DNA of 55,533 nucleotides from Betaproteobacteria bacterium (GCA_005881595.1 VBBY01000046.1:1-55533), one strand, 5' to 3'; shown: positions 8,469-18,525, counted from the first letter of the stretch. Notes: generated by a model from the sequence alone, not told the origin. Numbers and translations are program-made.

Positions 8469-10487
8469 GTGCCGGTCACGTTTCCCAACAGTCCTTTTCG
8501 CCTGCAGCAGCTCTACGAGCCCGCGGGCGACCAGCCCCAAGCGATCGACCAGCTCGCCGAAGGCATCGGCGACGGCCTCGCGTTCCAGACGCTGCTCGGG
8601 GTGACCGGCTCCGGCAAGACCTACACCATGGCGAACGTCATCGCGCGGCTCGGCCGCCCGGCGCTGGTGCTCGCGCCCAACAAGACGCTCGCCGCGCAGC
8701 TCTACTCCGAGTTCCGCGAGTTCTTCCCGCAGAACGCGGTCGAGTACTTCGTCTCCTATTACGACTACTACCAGCCCGAGGCCTACGTTCCGGCGCGCGA
8801 CCTGTATATCGAGAAGGACTCCTCGATCAACGAGCACATCGAGCAGATGCGCCTGTCGGCGACGAAGTCGCTGATGGAGCGGCGCGACGTGGTGATCGTG
8901 GCGACGGTGTCGGCGATCTACGGCATCGGCGACCCCTCCGAGTACCACGGCATGATCCTGCACCTGCGCCAGGGCGAGAAGATGCCGCAGCGCGACGTGC
9001 TGGCGCGGCTGGTGGCGATGCAGTACGAGCGCAACGAGCTCGACTTCCGGCGCGGCACCTTCCGCGTGCGCGGCGACGTGATCGACGTGTTCCCCGCGGA
9101 GCATGCCGAGCATTCGATTCGAATCTCCCTTGAGGATGATCTGGTGGAAAGACTCGAGGTGTTCGACCCGCTGACCGGCCGCGTGCTGCACCCGATGGTG
9201 CGCTTCACGGTCTATCCGTCGAGCCACTACGTCACCCCGCGCGAGACCACCTTGCGCGCGGTCGAGGCGATCAAGCTGGAGCTGCGCAGCCGCATCGAGT
9301 TTTTCCAGAACGCCGGCCGGCTGGTCGAGGCGCAGCGCATCGAGCAGCGCACGCGCTTCGACCTCGAGATGCTGGCCGAGCTCGGCTTCTGCAAGGGCAT
9401 CGAGAACTACTCGCGGCACCTGTCGGGCCGCCAGGCGGGCGAGCCTCCGCCTACGCTGATCGACTACCTGCCGCAGGACGCGCTGATGATCATCGACGAG
9501 AGCCACGTTACGGTCCCGCAGCTCGGTGGCATGTACCGCGGTGACCGCTCGCGCAAGGAAAACCTGGTGGAATACGGCTTCCGACTGCCTTCGGCGCTCG
9601 ACAACCGGCCGCTGCGCTTCGATGAGTTCGAGAAGGTGGTGCGCCAGACGGTCTTCGTATCGGCCACGCCGGCCGAGTACGAGCGGCAACACTCGGGGCA
9701 GGTGGTGGAGCAGGTGGTGCGCCCCACGGGCCTCATCGATCCGCAGGTCGTGGTGCGGCCGGCATCCACCCAGGTCGACGACCTGCTGTCTGAAATCAGC
9801 CTCAGGGTGAAAAAGCAAGAGCGCGTGCTGGTTACCACGTTGACCAAGCGCATGGCCGAAGAGCTCACCGATTATCTCGCCGAGCATGGCGTGAAGGTGC
9901 GCTACCTGCACTCCGAGGTCGAGACCGTCGAGCGCGTGGAAATCATCCGCGACCTGCGCCTGGGGGAGTTCGACGTGCTGGTGGGCATCAACCTGCTGCG
10001 CGAGGGCCTCGACCTGCCCGAAGTCTCGCTGGTCGCCATCCTGGACGCCGACAAGGAGGGATTCCTGCGCTCCGAGCGTTCCCTCATCCAGACGATGGGG
10101 CGGGCGGCGCGGCACATAAACGGCATGGCCATCCTCTACGCCGACAGGGAGACCGATTCGATCAAGCGGGCCATCGCCGAAACCGACCGCCGGCGGCGCA
10201 AGCAGGTTACTTACAACGAGCGCCATAGCATTACGCCCAAGGGCGTGATCAAGCGGATCAAGGACCTGATCGACGGCGTCTACGACGCTTCGGAGATGAA
10301 AGTCGCACAGGAAGAGGCGCGTTACGAAGCGATGTCCGAGAAGCAGATCTCACGCGAGATCAAGGCGCTGGAGAAGAAGATGCTCGAGCACGCGAAGAAC
10401 CTCGAGTTCGAGGAGGCGGCGAAGGCGCGCGACCAGCTCGGCGAGCTCAAGAAGCGGGTGTTCGGGGTGGCGCTCGCCTCCGAATGA
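8469..10487 (+). CDS. uvrB: excinuclease ABC subunit B
   Basis: DNA-damage verification helicase of nucleotide excision repair; it receives DNA from UvrA and recruits UvrC. The 672 residues from the GTG at 8469 match the usual UvrB length of about 673. The open frame runs back to 8415, but that extension overlaps tyrB and does not look like a UvrB N-terminus. Visible motifs are the Walker A GVTGSGKT (residues 44-51), the [12 protein letters not shown] hairpin, the DEXX-type DESH, the helicase motif [21 protein letters not shown], and a C-terminal UVR motif ([11 protein letters not shown]) that contacts UvrC. I see no LexA-type box in the 39-nt intergenic space. Confidence 0.97.
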   Translation: MPVTFPNSPFRLQQLYEPAGDQPQAIDQLAEGIGDGLAFQTLLGVTGSGKTYTMANVIARLGRPALVLAPNKTLAAQLYSEFREFFPQNAVEYFVSYYDYYQPEAYVPARDLYIEKDSSINEHIEQMRLSATKSLMERRDVVIVATVSAIYGIGDPSEYHGMILHLRQGEKMPQRDVLARLVAMQYERNELDFRRGTFRVRGDVIDVFPAEHAEHSIRISLEDDLVERLEVFDPLTGRVLHPMVRFTVYPSSHYVTPRETTLRAVEAIKLELRSRIEFFQNAGRLVEAQRIEQRTRFDLEMLAELGFCKGIENYSRHLSGRQAGEPPPTLIDYLPQDALMIIDESHVTVPQLGGMYRGDRSRKENLVEYGFRLPSALDNRPLRFDEFEKVVRQTVFVSATPAEYERQHSGQVVEQVVRPTGLIDPQVVVRPASTQVDDLLSEISLRVKKQERVLVTTLTKRMAEELTDYLAEHGVKVRYLHSEVETVERVEIIRDLRLGEFDVLVGINLLREGLDLPEVSLVAILDADKEGFLRSERSLIQTMGRAARHINGMAILYADRETDSIKRAIAETDRRRRKQVTYNERHSITPKGVIKRIKDLIDGVYDASEMKVAQEEARYEAMSEKQISREIKALEKKMLEHAKNLEFEEAAKARDQLGELKKRVFGVALASE

Positions 10488-10498
10488 GGGGTGCGTTT

Positions 10499-11584
10499 TC
10501 AGTCGTCGTCCGGGTCGCTCGGGGCGAGGATGGCGATGCCATTCGCATTCGGCACGCCGAGGTTGATCGCCGCGCCGCTGAGGCTAAGTTCGCCGAACGC
10601 GTTATAGGTCAGCAACGACAAATGAGACTGTCCGGCGCCGTGGTCAATCACTCCCAGGACGCCCTTGTCCGCATCGATATCGGTTGGTGCGCCGCCTGGG
10701 ACTTGCGCGGCCACTGAGGTGTCCACGAAGACATTGCTCCCCGTACCAATCAAACGGCTGATGGTCTTGCTCGCCGTGTTGACGGTGAAGACATATTTTC
10801 CGACTCTTGTCGTCCAGCACGGAGCGCTCTGGCCTGCGGCGGTAACCGCCGTGAACGCGCCGTCTCGGAATAGTCCGTTCTGACTGCTGTGCGCCAACGT
10901 GATGAGCGCCGTGCCATCAGGATAGACGGAAAACCCGAACGGTGTGAGCGTCCCCGCGGGTGCCGACACGGCATCGGGAGCTGCGCCGGTTACGGCACCG
11001 TTCCGAAGGGGCACGATATCGACTGTTCCCGGAAGCGGATCGGTTTTCAACGTCACCAGCAGACTTTGCTTGTCGAGCACACCCACTTGTGCCGTGCTGC
11101 CGATGGGAGGCGTAGCGCCCCCCGCCAACTCCAGCGCGGCGGACCCGTCCCTCCACACGACATTGTCGTGATGCAGCTCGAACGAATCGATAGTCGCCGA
11201 CCCTGCCACATACATGTGATCGTTGCCAAAATCTATGCTCACCGGAGCGCTCGTCGTGGTCACCATCCTGTCGAAACTCAGCCGGTCTGCATGGCGTTTG
11301 AACAACGCTACCGAATTCGACCCGTAATTCACGACGGCAACGAGCTTACCGTTGAGCTGCCTGACGCCTCTCGCATTACCGCCGACGCCGCCCTTCCCAT
11401 GGGTGGAGAGGGTCTGGAGCAAGGCCTGGGTGCGAGTGTCGTAGACCTCGATCTGGTTCGCCTGCGGATCATTCGTCATCACCACGGCCAACGTGGTGCC
11501 GCCCTGATCGGCATGGACGCTCGCCATGCTTGCTGCGAGGATCAGTAGAGCCGCCGTATTTCTCGGAATTACCGACCTGAACAT
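10499..11584 (-). CDS. exported beta-propeller protein, lactonase/YncE-like
   Basis: A 361-residue protein with a signal peptide (residues 1-25, ending SVHAD) and repeated short blades of the YVTN/lactonase type (IEVYDTRTQ, GKLVAVVNYGSNSVALFKR, YVFTVNTASKTISRL). It resembles secreted or periplasmic seven-bladed propeller proteins of unknown function; catalytic residues of 6-phosphogluconolactonase cannot be assigned. The start is well supported by AAGGAAAG a few nucleotides upstream of the ATG. It is divergent from the phosphatase gene (33-nt gap) and convergent with uvrB (11-nt gap). Codon use is less GC-rich at third positions than in uvrB. Confidence 0.7.
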   Translation of the reverse strand: MFRSVIPRNTAALLILAASMASVHADQGGTTLAVVMTNDPQANQIEVYDTRTQALLQTLSTHGKGGVGGNARGVRQLNGKLVAVVNYGSNSVALFKRHADRLSFDRMVTTTSAPVSIDFGNDHMYVAGSATIDSFELHHDNVVWRDGSAALELAGGATPPIGSTAQVGVLDKQSLLVTLKTDPLPGTVDIVPLRNGAVTGAAPDAVSAPAGTLTPFGFSVYPDGTALITLAHSSQNGLFRDGAFTAVTAAGQSAPCWTTRVGKYVFTVNTASKTISRLIGTGSNVFVDTSVAAQVPGGAPTDIDADKGVLGVIDHGAGQSHLSLLTYNAFGELSLSGAAINLGVPNANGIAILAPSDPDDD

Positions 11585-11617
11585 GGTTCTTTCCTTTCAA
11601 GAGGTGTATCGATTGGA

Positions 11618-12097
11618 GTGGAAGTGACGCGAGCCTTGGTCGAGGCGCCTCGTTCATCCTTACAGGTGCTTTTCGTCTGCACCGGCAATATCTGCCGGTC
11701 CCCCACGGCGGAAGCGGTGCTAAGAGAGCTGGGTCGCAAGGAGGGTGTGCCGCTGCACGTCGAGTCGCGAGGCACGCACGACTACCATGTCGGCGAGCCG
11801 CCGGACGAGCGCGCCCAGCACCATGCCAGGCGCCGCGGCTACGACCTGAGCGCGCTGCGCGCGCGCAAGCTGACCGGGCGCGACTTCAAGCAGTTCGATC
11901 TGATCCTGGCAATGGACCAGGGACACCTCGGCGTGCTGCGGCGCATGTGTCCTGCCGAACATGCTTCGAAAGTAAGGCTGTTCATGCCGGGACGCGATGT
12001 GCCGGACCCCTACTACGGCGGCCCGGAGGGCTTCGAGCAGGTCCTCGATCTGGTGGAGGCCGGGTGCCGCGAGCTCCTGGCCGAGATCAAAAGCTAG
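11618..12097 (+). CDS. low-molecular-weight protein-tyrosine phosphatase
   Basis: A 159-residue cytoplasmic phosphatase that removes phosphate from phosphotyrosine through a Cys-phosphate intermediate. The P-loop CTGNICRS lies at residues 21-28 with nucleophile Cys21 and Arg27. The general acid Asp is at about residue 130 in DPYYGG. Length and motif order are typical of the family. GTG at 11618 is the longest start, but GGAG at 11615-11618 sits at better spacing for the second GTG at 11624, which would give 157 residues. It stands alone between divergent and convergent genes, with no tyrosine kinase or polysaccharide genes nearby to indicate its target. Confidence 0.93.
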   Translation: MEVTRALVEAPRSSLQVLFVCTGNICRSPTAEAVLRELGRKEGVPLHVESRGTHDYHVGEPPDERAQHHARRRGYDLSALRARKLTGRDFKQFDLILAMDQGHLGVLRRMCPAEHASKVRLFMPGRDVPDPYYGGPEGFEQVLDLVEAGCRELLAEIKS

Positions 12098-12098
12098 C

Positions 12099-12977
12099 TC
12101 AGGCAGGCAGCCGCATGATCTCGAGGTCGGCGGGCGAAAACCGCTCGAGCACGCGGCTGGCGAACTCGAGGTCGCTCGCGCGCCGCGCGAAAATGATGTT
12201 GCCGAAGTAGGTGCCGAGCCGCAGCTCCTCCATCACCGGCGCAGCCGGCCGCAGTCCCTCGCGCGACAGCCGCAGCTGGTCCGGATTGACCTGCCAGCCA
12301 TGGCTCAGCAGCCACTCGACCGCGCCGCGCGTCCCGGGCAGGCTCGGGTCGCATTCCAGCAGCAGGCTGCGGACCTTGCCGCGCTCGAGCAGCCGCCGCA
12401 TGCCGCCGATCACCCTGTGCTCGTGGCCATCGACGTCGATCTTCACGTGGTCGGGAGCCGGCAGCGCGCCGCTCTCGACCAGGTGATCGATCGAAAACGC
12501 CACGCTTCCCTGCCTGAAGCGGGTTTCGGCGGCGTAGTTCCTGCTCGGCTCGCCGAAGTCGTGAAACGAGTGGCCGGTGGCGAAATCGCGCAGCAGCAGG
12601 CTCGACACCTGGACCGGCTGCTCGCCGATCGCGGCGCAGTAAGCCGTGATGCTGCGCTGAGCCTGGTTGAGGAAGATGTTGCGGTAGAGCTCTGCATAGT
12701 TCTGTGATTCTGGCTCGAAAGCGTACACTTCGACGCCCGCGGCGACGCCGGCGTACAGGCTGTAGATGCCGATGTTCGCCCCGACGTCGACGAACACTTC
12801 GCCGGACGCGAAAGACTCGATCCAGTCGATCGTGCCGGGCTCCTTCGTGAACAGCGTCTGCACGCGCCATTGACATGCCGGCGTGCCGATGCCGTAGCGC
12901 AGCGTGCGCCCATCGAGGTTCAGCTCGGCGAACGTGAAAGGCCGCTCCGCATCGGTGAGGTTTTTCGCGACCGCCAC
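12099..12977 (-). CDS. FkbM family methyltransferase
   Basis: SAM-dependent methyltransferase of 292 residues from the GTG at 12977. The SAM-binding motif is VFVDVGANIGIYS (about residues 61-73), followed by the acidic YAFEPE strand and the FkbM signature HVKIDVDGHEHRVIGG. It lies directly downstream of rne on the same strand. The frame stays open upstream to a CTG at 13031 that has AGGAAG at 7-nt spacing, adding 18 residues (L/M-A-V-E-K-K-P-W-L-T-P-P-L-Y-D-I-G-K); the GTG has no evident ribosome binding site, so the longer form may be the real one. The methyl acceptor is unknown; family members act on sugars and secondary metabolites. Confidence 0.85.
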   Translation of the reverse strand: MAVAKNLTDAERPFTFAELNLDGRTLRYGIGTPACQWRVQTLFTKEPGTIDWIESFASGEVFVDVGANIGIYSLYAGVAAGVEVYAFEPESQNYAELYRNIFLNQAQRSITAYCAAIGEQPVQVSSLLLRDFATGHSFHDFGEPSRNYAAETRFRQGSVAFSIDHLVESGALPAPDHVKIDVDGHEHRVIGGMRRLLERGKVRSLLLECDPSLPGTRGAVEWLLSHGWQVNPDQLRLSREGLRPAAPVMEELRLGTYFGNIIFARRASDLEFASRVLERFSPADLEIMRLPA

Positions 12978-13035
12978 CTTGCCGATGTCGTAGAGCGGCG
13001 GGGTGAGCCAGGGTTTTTTTTCTACGGCCAGCGCG

Positions 13036-15447
13036 CTACTTCCTGGTCTCGATCTGGACCAGCTCGTCGTCCTGCTGCGCAGGCGGCTTCGAGCGCTCGC
13101 GGCGCGGCCTGCCGAGGTGCTCCTCCGGCTGCTCGGCGGCCTGCGGCTGTGCCGGTGCCTTGGCGCGGTCGGTCTCGATCATCACCAGTCCGGCGCTTTC
13201 GAGATACTCCTTCGGATCGATGCGCGGCGCCTCCACGCTGGGGGCCGGGGAGGGTGCCGGCTCGGATTTCACCGGCATGGGTTCTTCCCTTTGAACGGGC
13301 TGTTGTGTCTCAGCGGGAGCCGCTACCGGCGCATTCTCGTCGCGGCGCTCGCGGTGCCGGTCCCGGCGATGCCTGCGCCCGCCGCGGCGCTGCTCGTCGG
13401 CTTCGCGCTCGGGCGCGCGCTGCTGCTGTGGCTGCTGGGGTTGTGGCGGTCGCGGCGGACGCTGCTGCTCCGGCCGGCGATCGCCGCGCGGCGCCTGCCC
13501 ATCGCGGCGCTGCTCGAGCCGGCCCTGCTGCTGGCGATCGCCTCCGCCGCGGCCCTCGCGGCGCTGGCCGTCGCGTCGAGCGTCGCGGCGCTGCTGGTCC
13601 GGTCGCGAATCGCGCCGCTGTTGAGGGTCGCGTCGCGGCTCGCGAGGAGGTGTTGGCTGCGAAATGCTCTTGACTGGAGCCGGGGCCGGCGCCGCCGGCC
13701 CGGCCTTGAACCAGCCGAAGATGCGGTCGACGATTCCGGTGCGCGCTTCGTTGGAAGCAGCCTGCGTCGCAGCCGCGGCGGGCTGAGGCTGCGGTGCCCG
13801 GACCGCCGGCTGCGGGCGCGCCTGGGGCATCGGCGCCGGCTGGTCCGGCGTGATGCCCTGGACGACCGCGACCTGGCGCTCGCGCTTCGGCTCGGCTTCC
13901 TCGCCAGGGGCTTTGGGCTCCTCGGGCCGCTCGACCAGCTCGTAGCTCGAAGGCACGTGCTCCATTTCGTTGAGCTCTTCGTGCCGCAGCCTCTGCACCT
14001 TGTAGTGCGGCGTCTCGAGGTGCGGGTTCGGCACCAGCACGATGTTGACCTTGAGCCGCGCCTCGAGCTTCTGGATCTCGGCGCGCTTCTCGTTGAGCAG
14101 GAACGAGGACACGTCCACCGGCACCTGCGCGTGCACCGCGCCGGTGTTCTCCTTCATCGCCTCCTCCTGCAGGATCCGCAGCACGTGCAGCGCGGTCGAC
14201 TCGGTGCCGCGGATGAAGCCGGTGCCGCTGCAGCGCGGGCAGCTGATGTGCGCGGTTTCCTCCAGCGAGGGCTGCAGCCGCTGGCGCGACAGCTCCATCA
14301 GGCCGAAGCGCGAGATCTTGCCGATCTGCACGCGGGCGCGGTCGAACTTCAGCGCGTCGCGCAGGCGGTTCTCGACGTCGCGCTGGTTGCGCTGCGATTC
14401 CATGTCGATGAAATCGATCACGATCAGGCCGCCGAGGTCGCGCAGCCTGAGCTGGCGGGCGACTTCGTCGGCCGCCTCCAGGTTCGTGCGCAGCGCGGTC
14501 TCCTCGATGTCGCCGCCGCGCGTGGCGCGGGCCGAGTTGACGTCGATGGCAACCAGCGCCTCGGTGTGGTCGATGACGATCGCGCCGCCGGAGGGCAGGG
14601 CGACCTGGCGCGAATAGGCGTTCTCGATCTGGTGCTCGATCTGGAAGCGCGAGAACAGCGGCACGTCGTCGCGGTAGAGCTTGACCTTGCTGACGTTGCC
14701 CGGCATCACGGTCTGCATGAAGGCGCGGGCCTGCTCGTAGATCTCCTCGGTATCGATCAGGATCTCGCCGACATCGGGCTGGAAGTAGTCGCGGATCGCC
14801 CGGATGACGAGGCTCGACTCGAGGTAGATGAGGAACGGCTTCTTCGACGGGTCGGCCGAGGCGCTTTCGACCGCGCGCCACAGCTGCATCAGGTAGTTCA
14901 GGTCCCAGTTCAGCTCTTCCGGCGTGCGGCCGATCGCCGCGGTGCGCGCGATGACGCTCATGCCATCGGGCAGTTGCAGCTGGTCGAGCGTGTCGCGAAG
15001 CTCGTTGCGGTCTTCGCCCTCGACCCGGCGCGAGACGCCGCCGCCGCGCGGATTGTTCGGCATCAGGACCAGGTAGCGTCCCGCCAGGCTGATGAAGGTG
15101 GTCAGCGCGGCGCCCTTGCTGCCGCGCTCGTCCTTCTCGATCTGGACGATCAGCTCCTGGCCTTCGCGCAGCGCATCCTGGATGCGGGCGCGGCCGACGT
15201 CGATGTCCGGCTTGAAATAGCTGCGGGAGACTTCCTTGAACGGGAGGAACCCGTGCCGCTCCTCGCCGTAGTCGACGAAGGCGGCTTCGAGGCTGGGCTC
15301 GATGCGGGTGATGATGCCTTTGTAGATGTTGCTCTTGCGCTGCTCCCTTGAGGCTGATTCGATGTCGAGGTCGACTAGCTTCTGCCCTTCTACGATCGCG
15401 ACGCGCAGCTCTTCCTGCTGGGTCGCGTTAAACAACATGCGCTTCAC
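13036..15447 (-). CDS. rne: ribonuclease E
   Basis: Endoribonuclease that initiates mRNA decay and matures rRNA and tRNA; in this family it also scaffolds the degradosome at the membrane. 803 residues. The catalytic half (about 1-510) starts MKRMLFN, carries the S1 RNA-binding domain ([22 protein letters not shown]), the DNase I-like nuclease region with [11 protein letters not shown], and the zinc-link CPRCSGTG. The C-terminal half is disordered, full of Arg, Gln, Pro and Ala ([13 protein letters not shown] and similar), as expected for an RNA-binding scaffold. The start is GTG at 15447, with GGAGA 7 nt upstream inside a perfect palindrome. Transcribed away from rluC, as in related genomes. 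Confidence 0.97.
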   Translation of the reverse strand: MKRMLFNATQQEELRVAIVEGQKLVDLDIESASREQRKSNIYKGIITRIEPSLEAAFVDYGEERHGFLPFKEVSRSYFKPDIDVGRARIQDALREGQELIVQIEKDERGSKGAALTTFISLAGRYLVLMPNNPRGGGVSRRVEGEDRNELRDTLDQLQLPDGMSVIARTAAIGRTPEELNWDLNYLMQLWRAVESASADPSKKPFLIYLESSLVIRAIRDYFQPDVGEILIDTEEIYEQARAFMQTVMPGNVSKVKLYRDDVPLFSRFQIEHQIENAYSRQVALPSGGAIVIDHTEALVAIDVNSARATRGGDIEETALRTNLEAADEVARQLRLRDLGGLIVIDFIDMESQRNQRDVENRLRDALKFDRARVQIGKISRFGLMELSRQRLQPSLEETAHISCPRCSGTGFIRGTESTALHVLRILQEEAMKENTGAVHAQVPVDVSSFLLNEKRAEIQKLEARLKVNIVLVPNPHLETPHYKVQRLRHEELNEMEHVPSSYELVERPEEPKAPGEEAEPKRERQVAVVQGITPDQPAPMPQARPQPAVRAPQPQPAAAATQAASNEARTGIVDRIFGWFKAGPAAPAPAPVKSISQPTPPREPRRDPQQRRDSRPDQQRRDARRDGQRREGRGGGDRQQQGRLEQRRDGQAPRGDRRPEQQRPPRPPQPQQPQQQRAPEREADEQRRGGRRHRRDRHRERRDENAPVAAPAETQQPVQREEPMPVKSEPAPSPAPSVEAPRIDPKEYLESAGLVMIETDRAKAPAQPQAAEQPEEHLGRPRRERSKPPAQQDDELVQIETRK

Positions 15448-15454
15448 TTTTTGT

Positions 15455-15474
15455 TCTCCTGCGCGCGCAGGAGA
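15455..15474 (-). promoter_or_regulatory. perfect 20-bp palindrome covering the rne ribosome binding site
   Basis: TCTCCTGCGCGCGCAGGAGA is its own reverse complement. On the minus strand its right arm contains the Shine-Dalgarno AGGAGA, 7 nt from the GTG start of rne. In mRNA a hairpin would occlude the ribosome binding site. RNase E is known to autoregulate through its 5' leader in Escherichia coli; a similar role here is inferred. Confidence 0.6.
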
Positions 15475-15685
15475 CTTCTGCTCAGTCGGTCCGGGCTCTC
15501 CTGATGTGGGAAAGGGAAAGGATGGTTAGAGGATAAACTGGCCTGCGCGCGCTTCTAGTGGTATCGCTGCTTCCGGTGAGCGAAATTAACCAGCGCTTCA
15601 GGCCCGGCTGTGGCCGGACAGGAGACGGGTTGCAGGCGCTTGCCTGTGTCTCGCAACTCGAAGCGACTCGGGGATAATAAAGAAA

Positions 15686-16606
15686 ATGAATGACTTAAGC
15701 AAGGCGCGGGCAACCTGGCTCGAGGTCGGCGAGGAAAGCGCCGCGCAGCGCATCGACAATTTTCTGCTGCGGCGGCTGAAAGGCGTGCCGAAGAGTCATG
15801 TGTACCGCGTGCTGCGCAGCGGCGAGGTGAGGGTCAATAGCGGCCGCGTTCGTCCCGAGTACCGGCTGCAGGTGGGAGACCGGATACGGGTTCCCCCGAT
15901 AAGGATTGCCCCACGGCCTGCGCTGGCCAGACCGTCGCAGTTTCCAATAGTCTTTGAGGACGCCGCCCTGCTGGTGATCGACAAGCCGGCCGGCGTAGCC
16001 GTGCACGGCGGCAGCGGCGTCAGCTATGGCGTGATCGAGTCCCTGCGCGCCGCCCGGCCGCAGGCGAAGGTGCTCGAGCTTGCGCACCGGCTCGATCGCG
16101 ACACTTCGGGATTGCTGATTCTCGCCAAGAAGCGCAGCGCCTTGGTCGAGCTGCATCGCCTGCTGCGCGAAGGCGAGGTGAAGAAGGTCTATGTGGCCGT
16201 CGTAAAGGGCGTTCTTGACAAGACCATGCTCGAAATCCGTGCGCCGCTGCGCAAGTACGTCTCGGCGAAGGGCGAGCGGCGAGTGAGCGTCGGAGAAGGC
16301 GGACGCGAGGCGGTGACGCGCGTCAAGGCGCTGAAAAGCGGCAGGGATTACAGCGTCCTGGAGGTGCGTCTGCTCACCGGACGAACACACCAGATCCGCG
16401 TGCACCTTGCTCACGCCGGGCACCCGATCCTGGGCGACGACAAATATGGCGATTTCTCGCTTAACCATGCGCTTGCGAAGCAGGGCGTGCGGCGGCTGTT
16501 CCTGCATGCCCGGCGGCTGGAATTCGCGCATCCGATCAGCGGCGAACACGTCGAGCTGGAAGCGAAACTGCCAGACGACATGCGCGCTTTCGTGGAACAG
16601 CCATGA
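15686..16606 (+). CDS. rluC: 23S rRNA pseudouridine synthase, RluC/RluD family
   Basis: Isomerises uridines to pseudouridine in 23S rRNA. 306 residues: an N-terminal S4 RNA-binding domain (QRIDNFLLRRLKGVPKSHVYRVLRSGEVRVNS, about residues 20-50) and a catalytic domain with HRLDRDTSG, whose catalytic Asp is residue 137, then LLTGRTHQIRVHLAHAGHPILGDDKYG. The position next to divergent rne and upstream of a HAD phosphatase supports RluC over RluD. It overlaps the next gene by 4 nt (ATGA), indicating translational coupling. Confidence 0.95.
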   Translation: MNDLSKARATWLEVGEESAAQRIDNFLLRRLKGVPKSHVYRVLRSGEVRVNSGRVRPEYRLQVGDRIRVPPIRIAPRPALARPSQFPIVFEDAALLVIDKPAGVAVHGGSGVSYGVIESLRAARPQAKVLELAHRLDRDTSGLLILAKKRSALVELHRLLREGEVKKVYVAVVKGVLDKTMLEIRAPLRKYVSAKGERRVSVGEGGREAVTRVKALKSGRDYSVLEVRLLTGRTHQIRVHLAHAGHPILGDDKYGDFSLNHALAKQGVRRLFLHARRLEFAHPISGEHVELEAKLPDDMRAFVEQP

Positions 16607-17250
16607 GCTATTCGCTCATCATCTTCGACTGGGATGGCACGCTGATCGATTCCGCCGGCACCATCGTCGAATGCATCCAGCAGGCAAGCGCCGAGCTCGG
16701 CCTCGAGGTGCCGGACCGCAGCCGCGCGAGCCATGTCATCGGCCTCGGGCTGCAAGATTCGTTGCGGCTCGCGGTGCCCGGCCTGCCCGCGGAGCGCTAC
16801 GCCGAGTTCGTAGAGCTCTATCGCAAGCATTTCCTGGAGCGCGAAGATGCGATACGGCTGTTTCCCGGCATAGAAGCTCTGCTGAAAACCTTGTCGCAGA
16901 CCCGTCTGCTGGCGATCGCGACCGGCAAGAGCCGGCGCGGGCTGGAGCGCGCGCTGCAGGCGACCGGCCTGAAGGCGTATTTTTCGGCGTCGCGCTGCGC
17001 CGACGAGACGACGCCCAAGCCAGCCCCTGCGATGCTGCAGGAAATCATCGAAGAGCTGAGCACACCGGTGGAACATGCGCTGATGATCGGCGACACCTCG
17101 CATGACATCGAGATGGCGCGCGGCGCGGGTATCGACGCGCTGGCGGTGACCTACGGGGCGCATCCCGAGCCGGCGCTGCGCGCCTGCGGCCCGCGGGGCT
17201 GCGTGTCGAGCGTAACGGCGTTAACCGAATGGCTGGAACGCAACGCCTGA
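16603..17250 (+). CDS. HAD-IA family hydrolase, phosphoglycolate phosphatase-like
   Basis: A 215-residue cytoplasmic phosphatase. HAD motif I is DWDGTLIDS (residues 8-16, nucleophile first Asp), motif II ATGKSRRG, motif III the Lys in TTPKPAP, and motif IV GDTSHDIEMA. A helical cap lies between motifs I and II. It is coupled to rluC by ATGA and overlaps the Rieske gene by 22 nt. The natural substrate is not evident; family members act on phosphoglycolate and other small phosphoesters. Confidence 0.9.
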   Translation: MSYSLIIFDWDGTLIDSAGTIVECIQQASAELGLEVPDRSRASHVIGLGLQDSLRLAVPGLPAERYAEFVELYRKHFLEREDAIRLFPGIEALLKTLSQTRLLAIATGKSRRGLERALQATGLKAYFSASRCADETTPKPAPAMLQEIIEELSTPVEHALMIGDTSHDIEMARGAGIDALAVTYGAHPEPALRACGPRGCVSSVTALTEWLERNA

Positions 17251-17585
17251 TCTGCGCCTCGAGCGCGCTGATGGATGCGGGACGCGGCGTGCGCTTCGAG
17301 GTCGAGTACTTCGGGCAGAACGCGCCCGCGTTCGCGGTACGCTACGGCGGCCAGGTGCACGCCTATCTCAACCGCTGCGCGCATGTCGCGATGGAACTCG
17401 ACTGGCAGGAAGGGGTATTTTTCGACCTGGCCGGGCGCGATTTGCTATGCTCCACGCACGGTGCGACCTACGACGCCCGTAGCGGCCGCTGCCTCGGCGG
17501 GCCATGCGGCGGGACCCCCCTGGTAAAGCTCACGATCGAGGAGCGCGACGGCATGGTTTTCTTCACGGGGTTTGCAGATGACTGA
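17229..17585 (+). CDS. Rieske 2Fe-2S domain protein
   Basis: A 118-residue soluble single-domain Rieske protein. The two cluster-binding boxes are C-A-H (NRCAHVAMELD, about residues 48-58) and C-S-T-H (LLCSTHGATYD, about 73-83), giving the CxH-x(n)-CxxH ligand set for a 2Fe-2S centre. Such proteins act as small electron carriers or ferredoxin components; no oxygenase is nearby to indicate a partner. Both ends overlap neighbours: the HAD gene by 22 nt upstream and sppA by 8 nt downstream, so translation is probably coupled in this operon. Confidence 0.92.
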   Translation: MAGTQRLICASSALMDAGRGVRFEVEYFGQNAPAFAVRYGGQVHAYLNRCAHVAMELDWQEGVFFDLAGRDLLCSTHGATYDARSGRCLGGPCGGTPLVKLTIEERDGMVFFTGFADD

Positions 17586-18525
17586 AAACAGCGGTCAGTG
17601 GGAACGCGAGCTGGTGACCAGGCTTGCCACGGCGGCGGTGCGCGAGCAGCGGCGCGCGCGCCTGTGGGGCATCTTTTTCAAGCTGCTCACTTTCGCCTAC
17701 CTCACGCTCGTATTGCTGCTCGCGGTCGACTGGAAGGGGGGCGCCGACGTTGTCCGCGGCAAGAAGCACACCGCGATGGTCGACCTGAACGGCATCATCG
17801 CGCCCGGCACCGACGCGAGCGCCGACAAGGTGACGAGCGCGCTGCAGGCGGCTTTCAAGGACAAGAACACGCAAGGGGTCGTGCTGCGCATCAACAGCCC
17901 GGGCGGCAGCCCGGTGCAGTCGCAGACGATTTACGACGAGATGCGCAGGCTGCGCAAGAAATACCCCGATATCCCGCTCTACGCGGTAGTAGAGGACATC
18001 TGCGCCTCGGGCGGCTACTTCGTCGCCGCCGGCGCCGATCGCATCTACGTCAGCAAGTCGAGCATCGTCGGCTCGATCGGCGTGCTGATGAACGGCTTCG
18101 GCTTCACGGGGCTGATGGACAAGCTCGGCATCGAGCGGCGCCTGATCACCGCCGGCGAGCACAAGGGCATGCTGGATCCCTTTTCACCCCTCGACGAGAA
18201 GGACAGGCAATACGCCAAGCAGCTGATGGAGGAGATCCACCGGCAGTTCATCGGCGTGGTGCGCGAGGGGCGGGGGAAGCGGCTGAAGGAAACCCCCGAC
18301 ATGTTCAGCGGCCTGATCTGGAGCGGGGAAAGGAGCGTCGAGCTCGGCCTGGCCGACGGCTTCGGCAGCCTCGACTCGATCGCCCGCGAGGTGATCAAGG
18401 CCGAGGACATCGTCGACTACACGCAGAAGGAGGGCATCGCGGAAAAATTCGCCAGGCGCTTCGGCGCCAGCGCCGCCAGCGCGCTCGCCGAGTTCGCGCT
18501 GCGCGCTTCACCGGGAATCCGCTAG
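17578..18525 (+). CDS. sppA: signal peptide peptidase SppA-type S49 serine protease
   Basis: Inner-membrane protease that degrades cleaved signal peptides. 315 residues from the ATG at 17578, which overlaps the Rieske stop. One N-terminal transmembrane helix (about residues 25-46) anchors a periplasmic domain. The catalytic dyad is Ser144 in CASGGYF and Lys196 in GEHKGML; the 52-residue separation equals that of the Bacillus Ser147/Lys199 pair as I recall it. It is the short single-domain SppA (36K type), not the duplicated 67-kDa enterobacterial form. The 3' end overlaps the convergent methyltransferase gene by 18 nt. Confidence 0.93.
   Translation: MTENSGQWERELVTRLATAAVREQRRARLWGIFFKLLTFAYLTLVLLLAVDWKGGADVVRGKKHTAMVDLNGIIAPGTDASADKVTSALQAAFKDKNTQGVVLRINSPGGSPVQSQTIYDEMRRLRKKYPDIPLYAVVEDICASGGYFVAAGADRIYVSKSSIVGSIGVLMNGFGFTGLMDKLGIERRLITAGEHKGMLDPFSPLDEKDRQYAKQLMEEIHRQFIGVVREGRGKRLKETPDMFSGLIWSGERSVELGLADGFGSLDSIAREVIKAEDIVDYTQKEGIAEKFARRFGASAASALAEFALRASPGIR

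Noticed and set aside
8463-10226. 587-residue open frame antisense to uvrB
   Set aside because: It mirrors uvrB codon structure, is rich in His, Leu, Arg and Val as expected of antisense GC-rich DNA, and matches no family; uvrB is unambiguous.
13003-15351. 782-residue open frame antisense to rne
   Set aside because: A low-complexity Leu/Ala/Arg composition and complete overlap with the clear RNase E gene mark it as a shadow.
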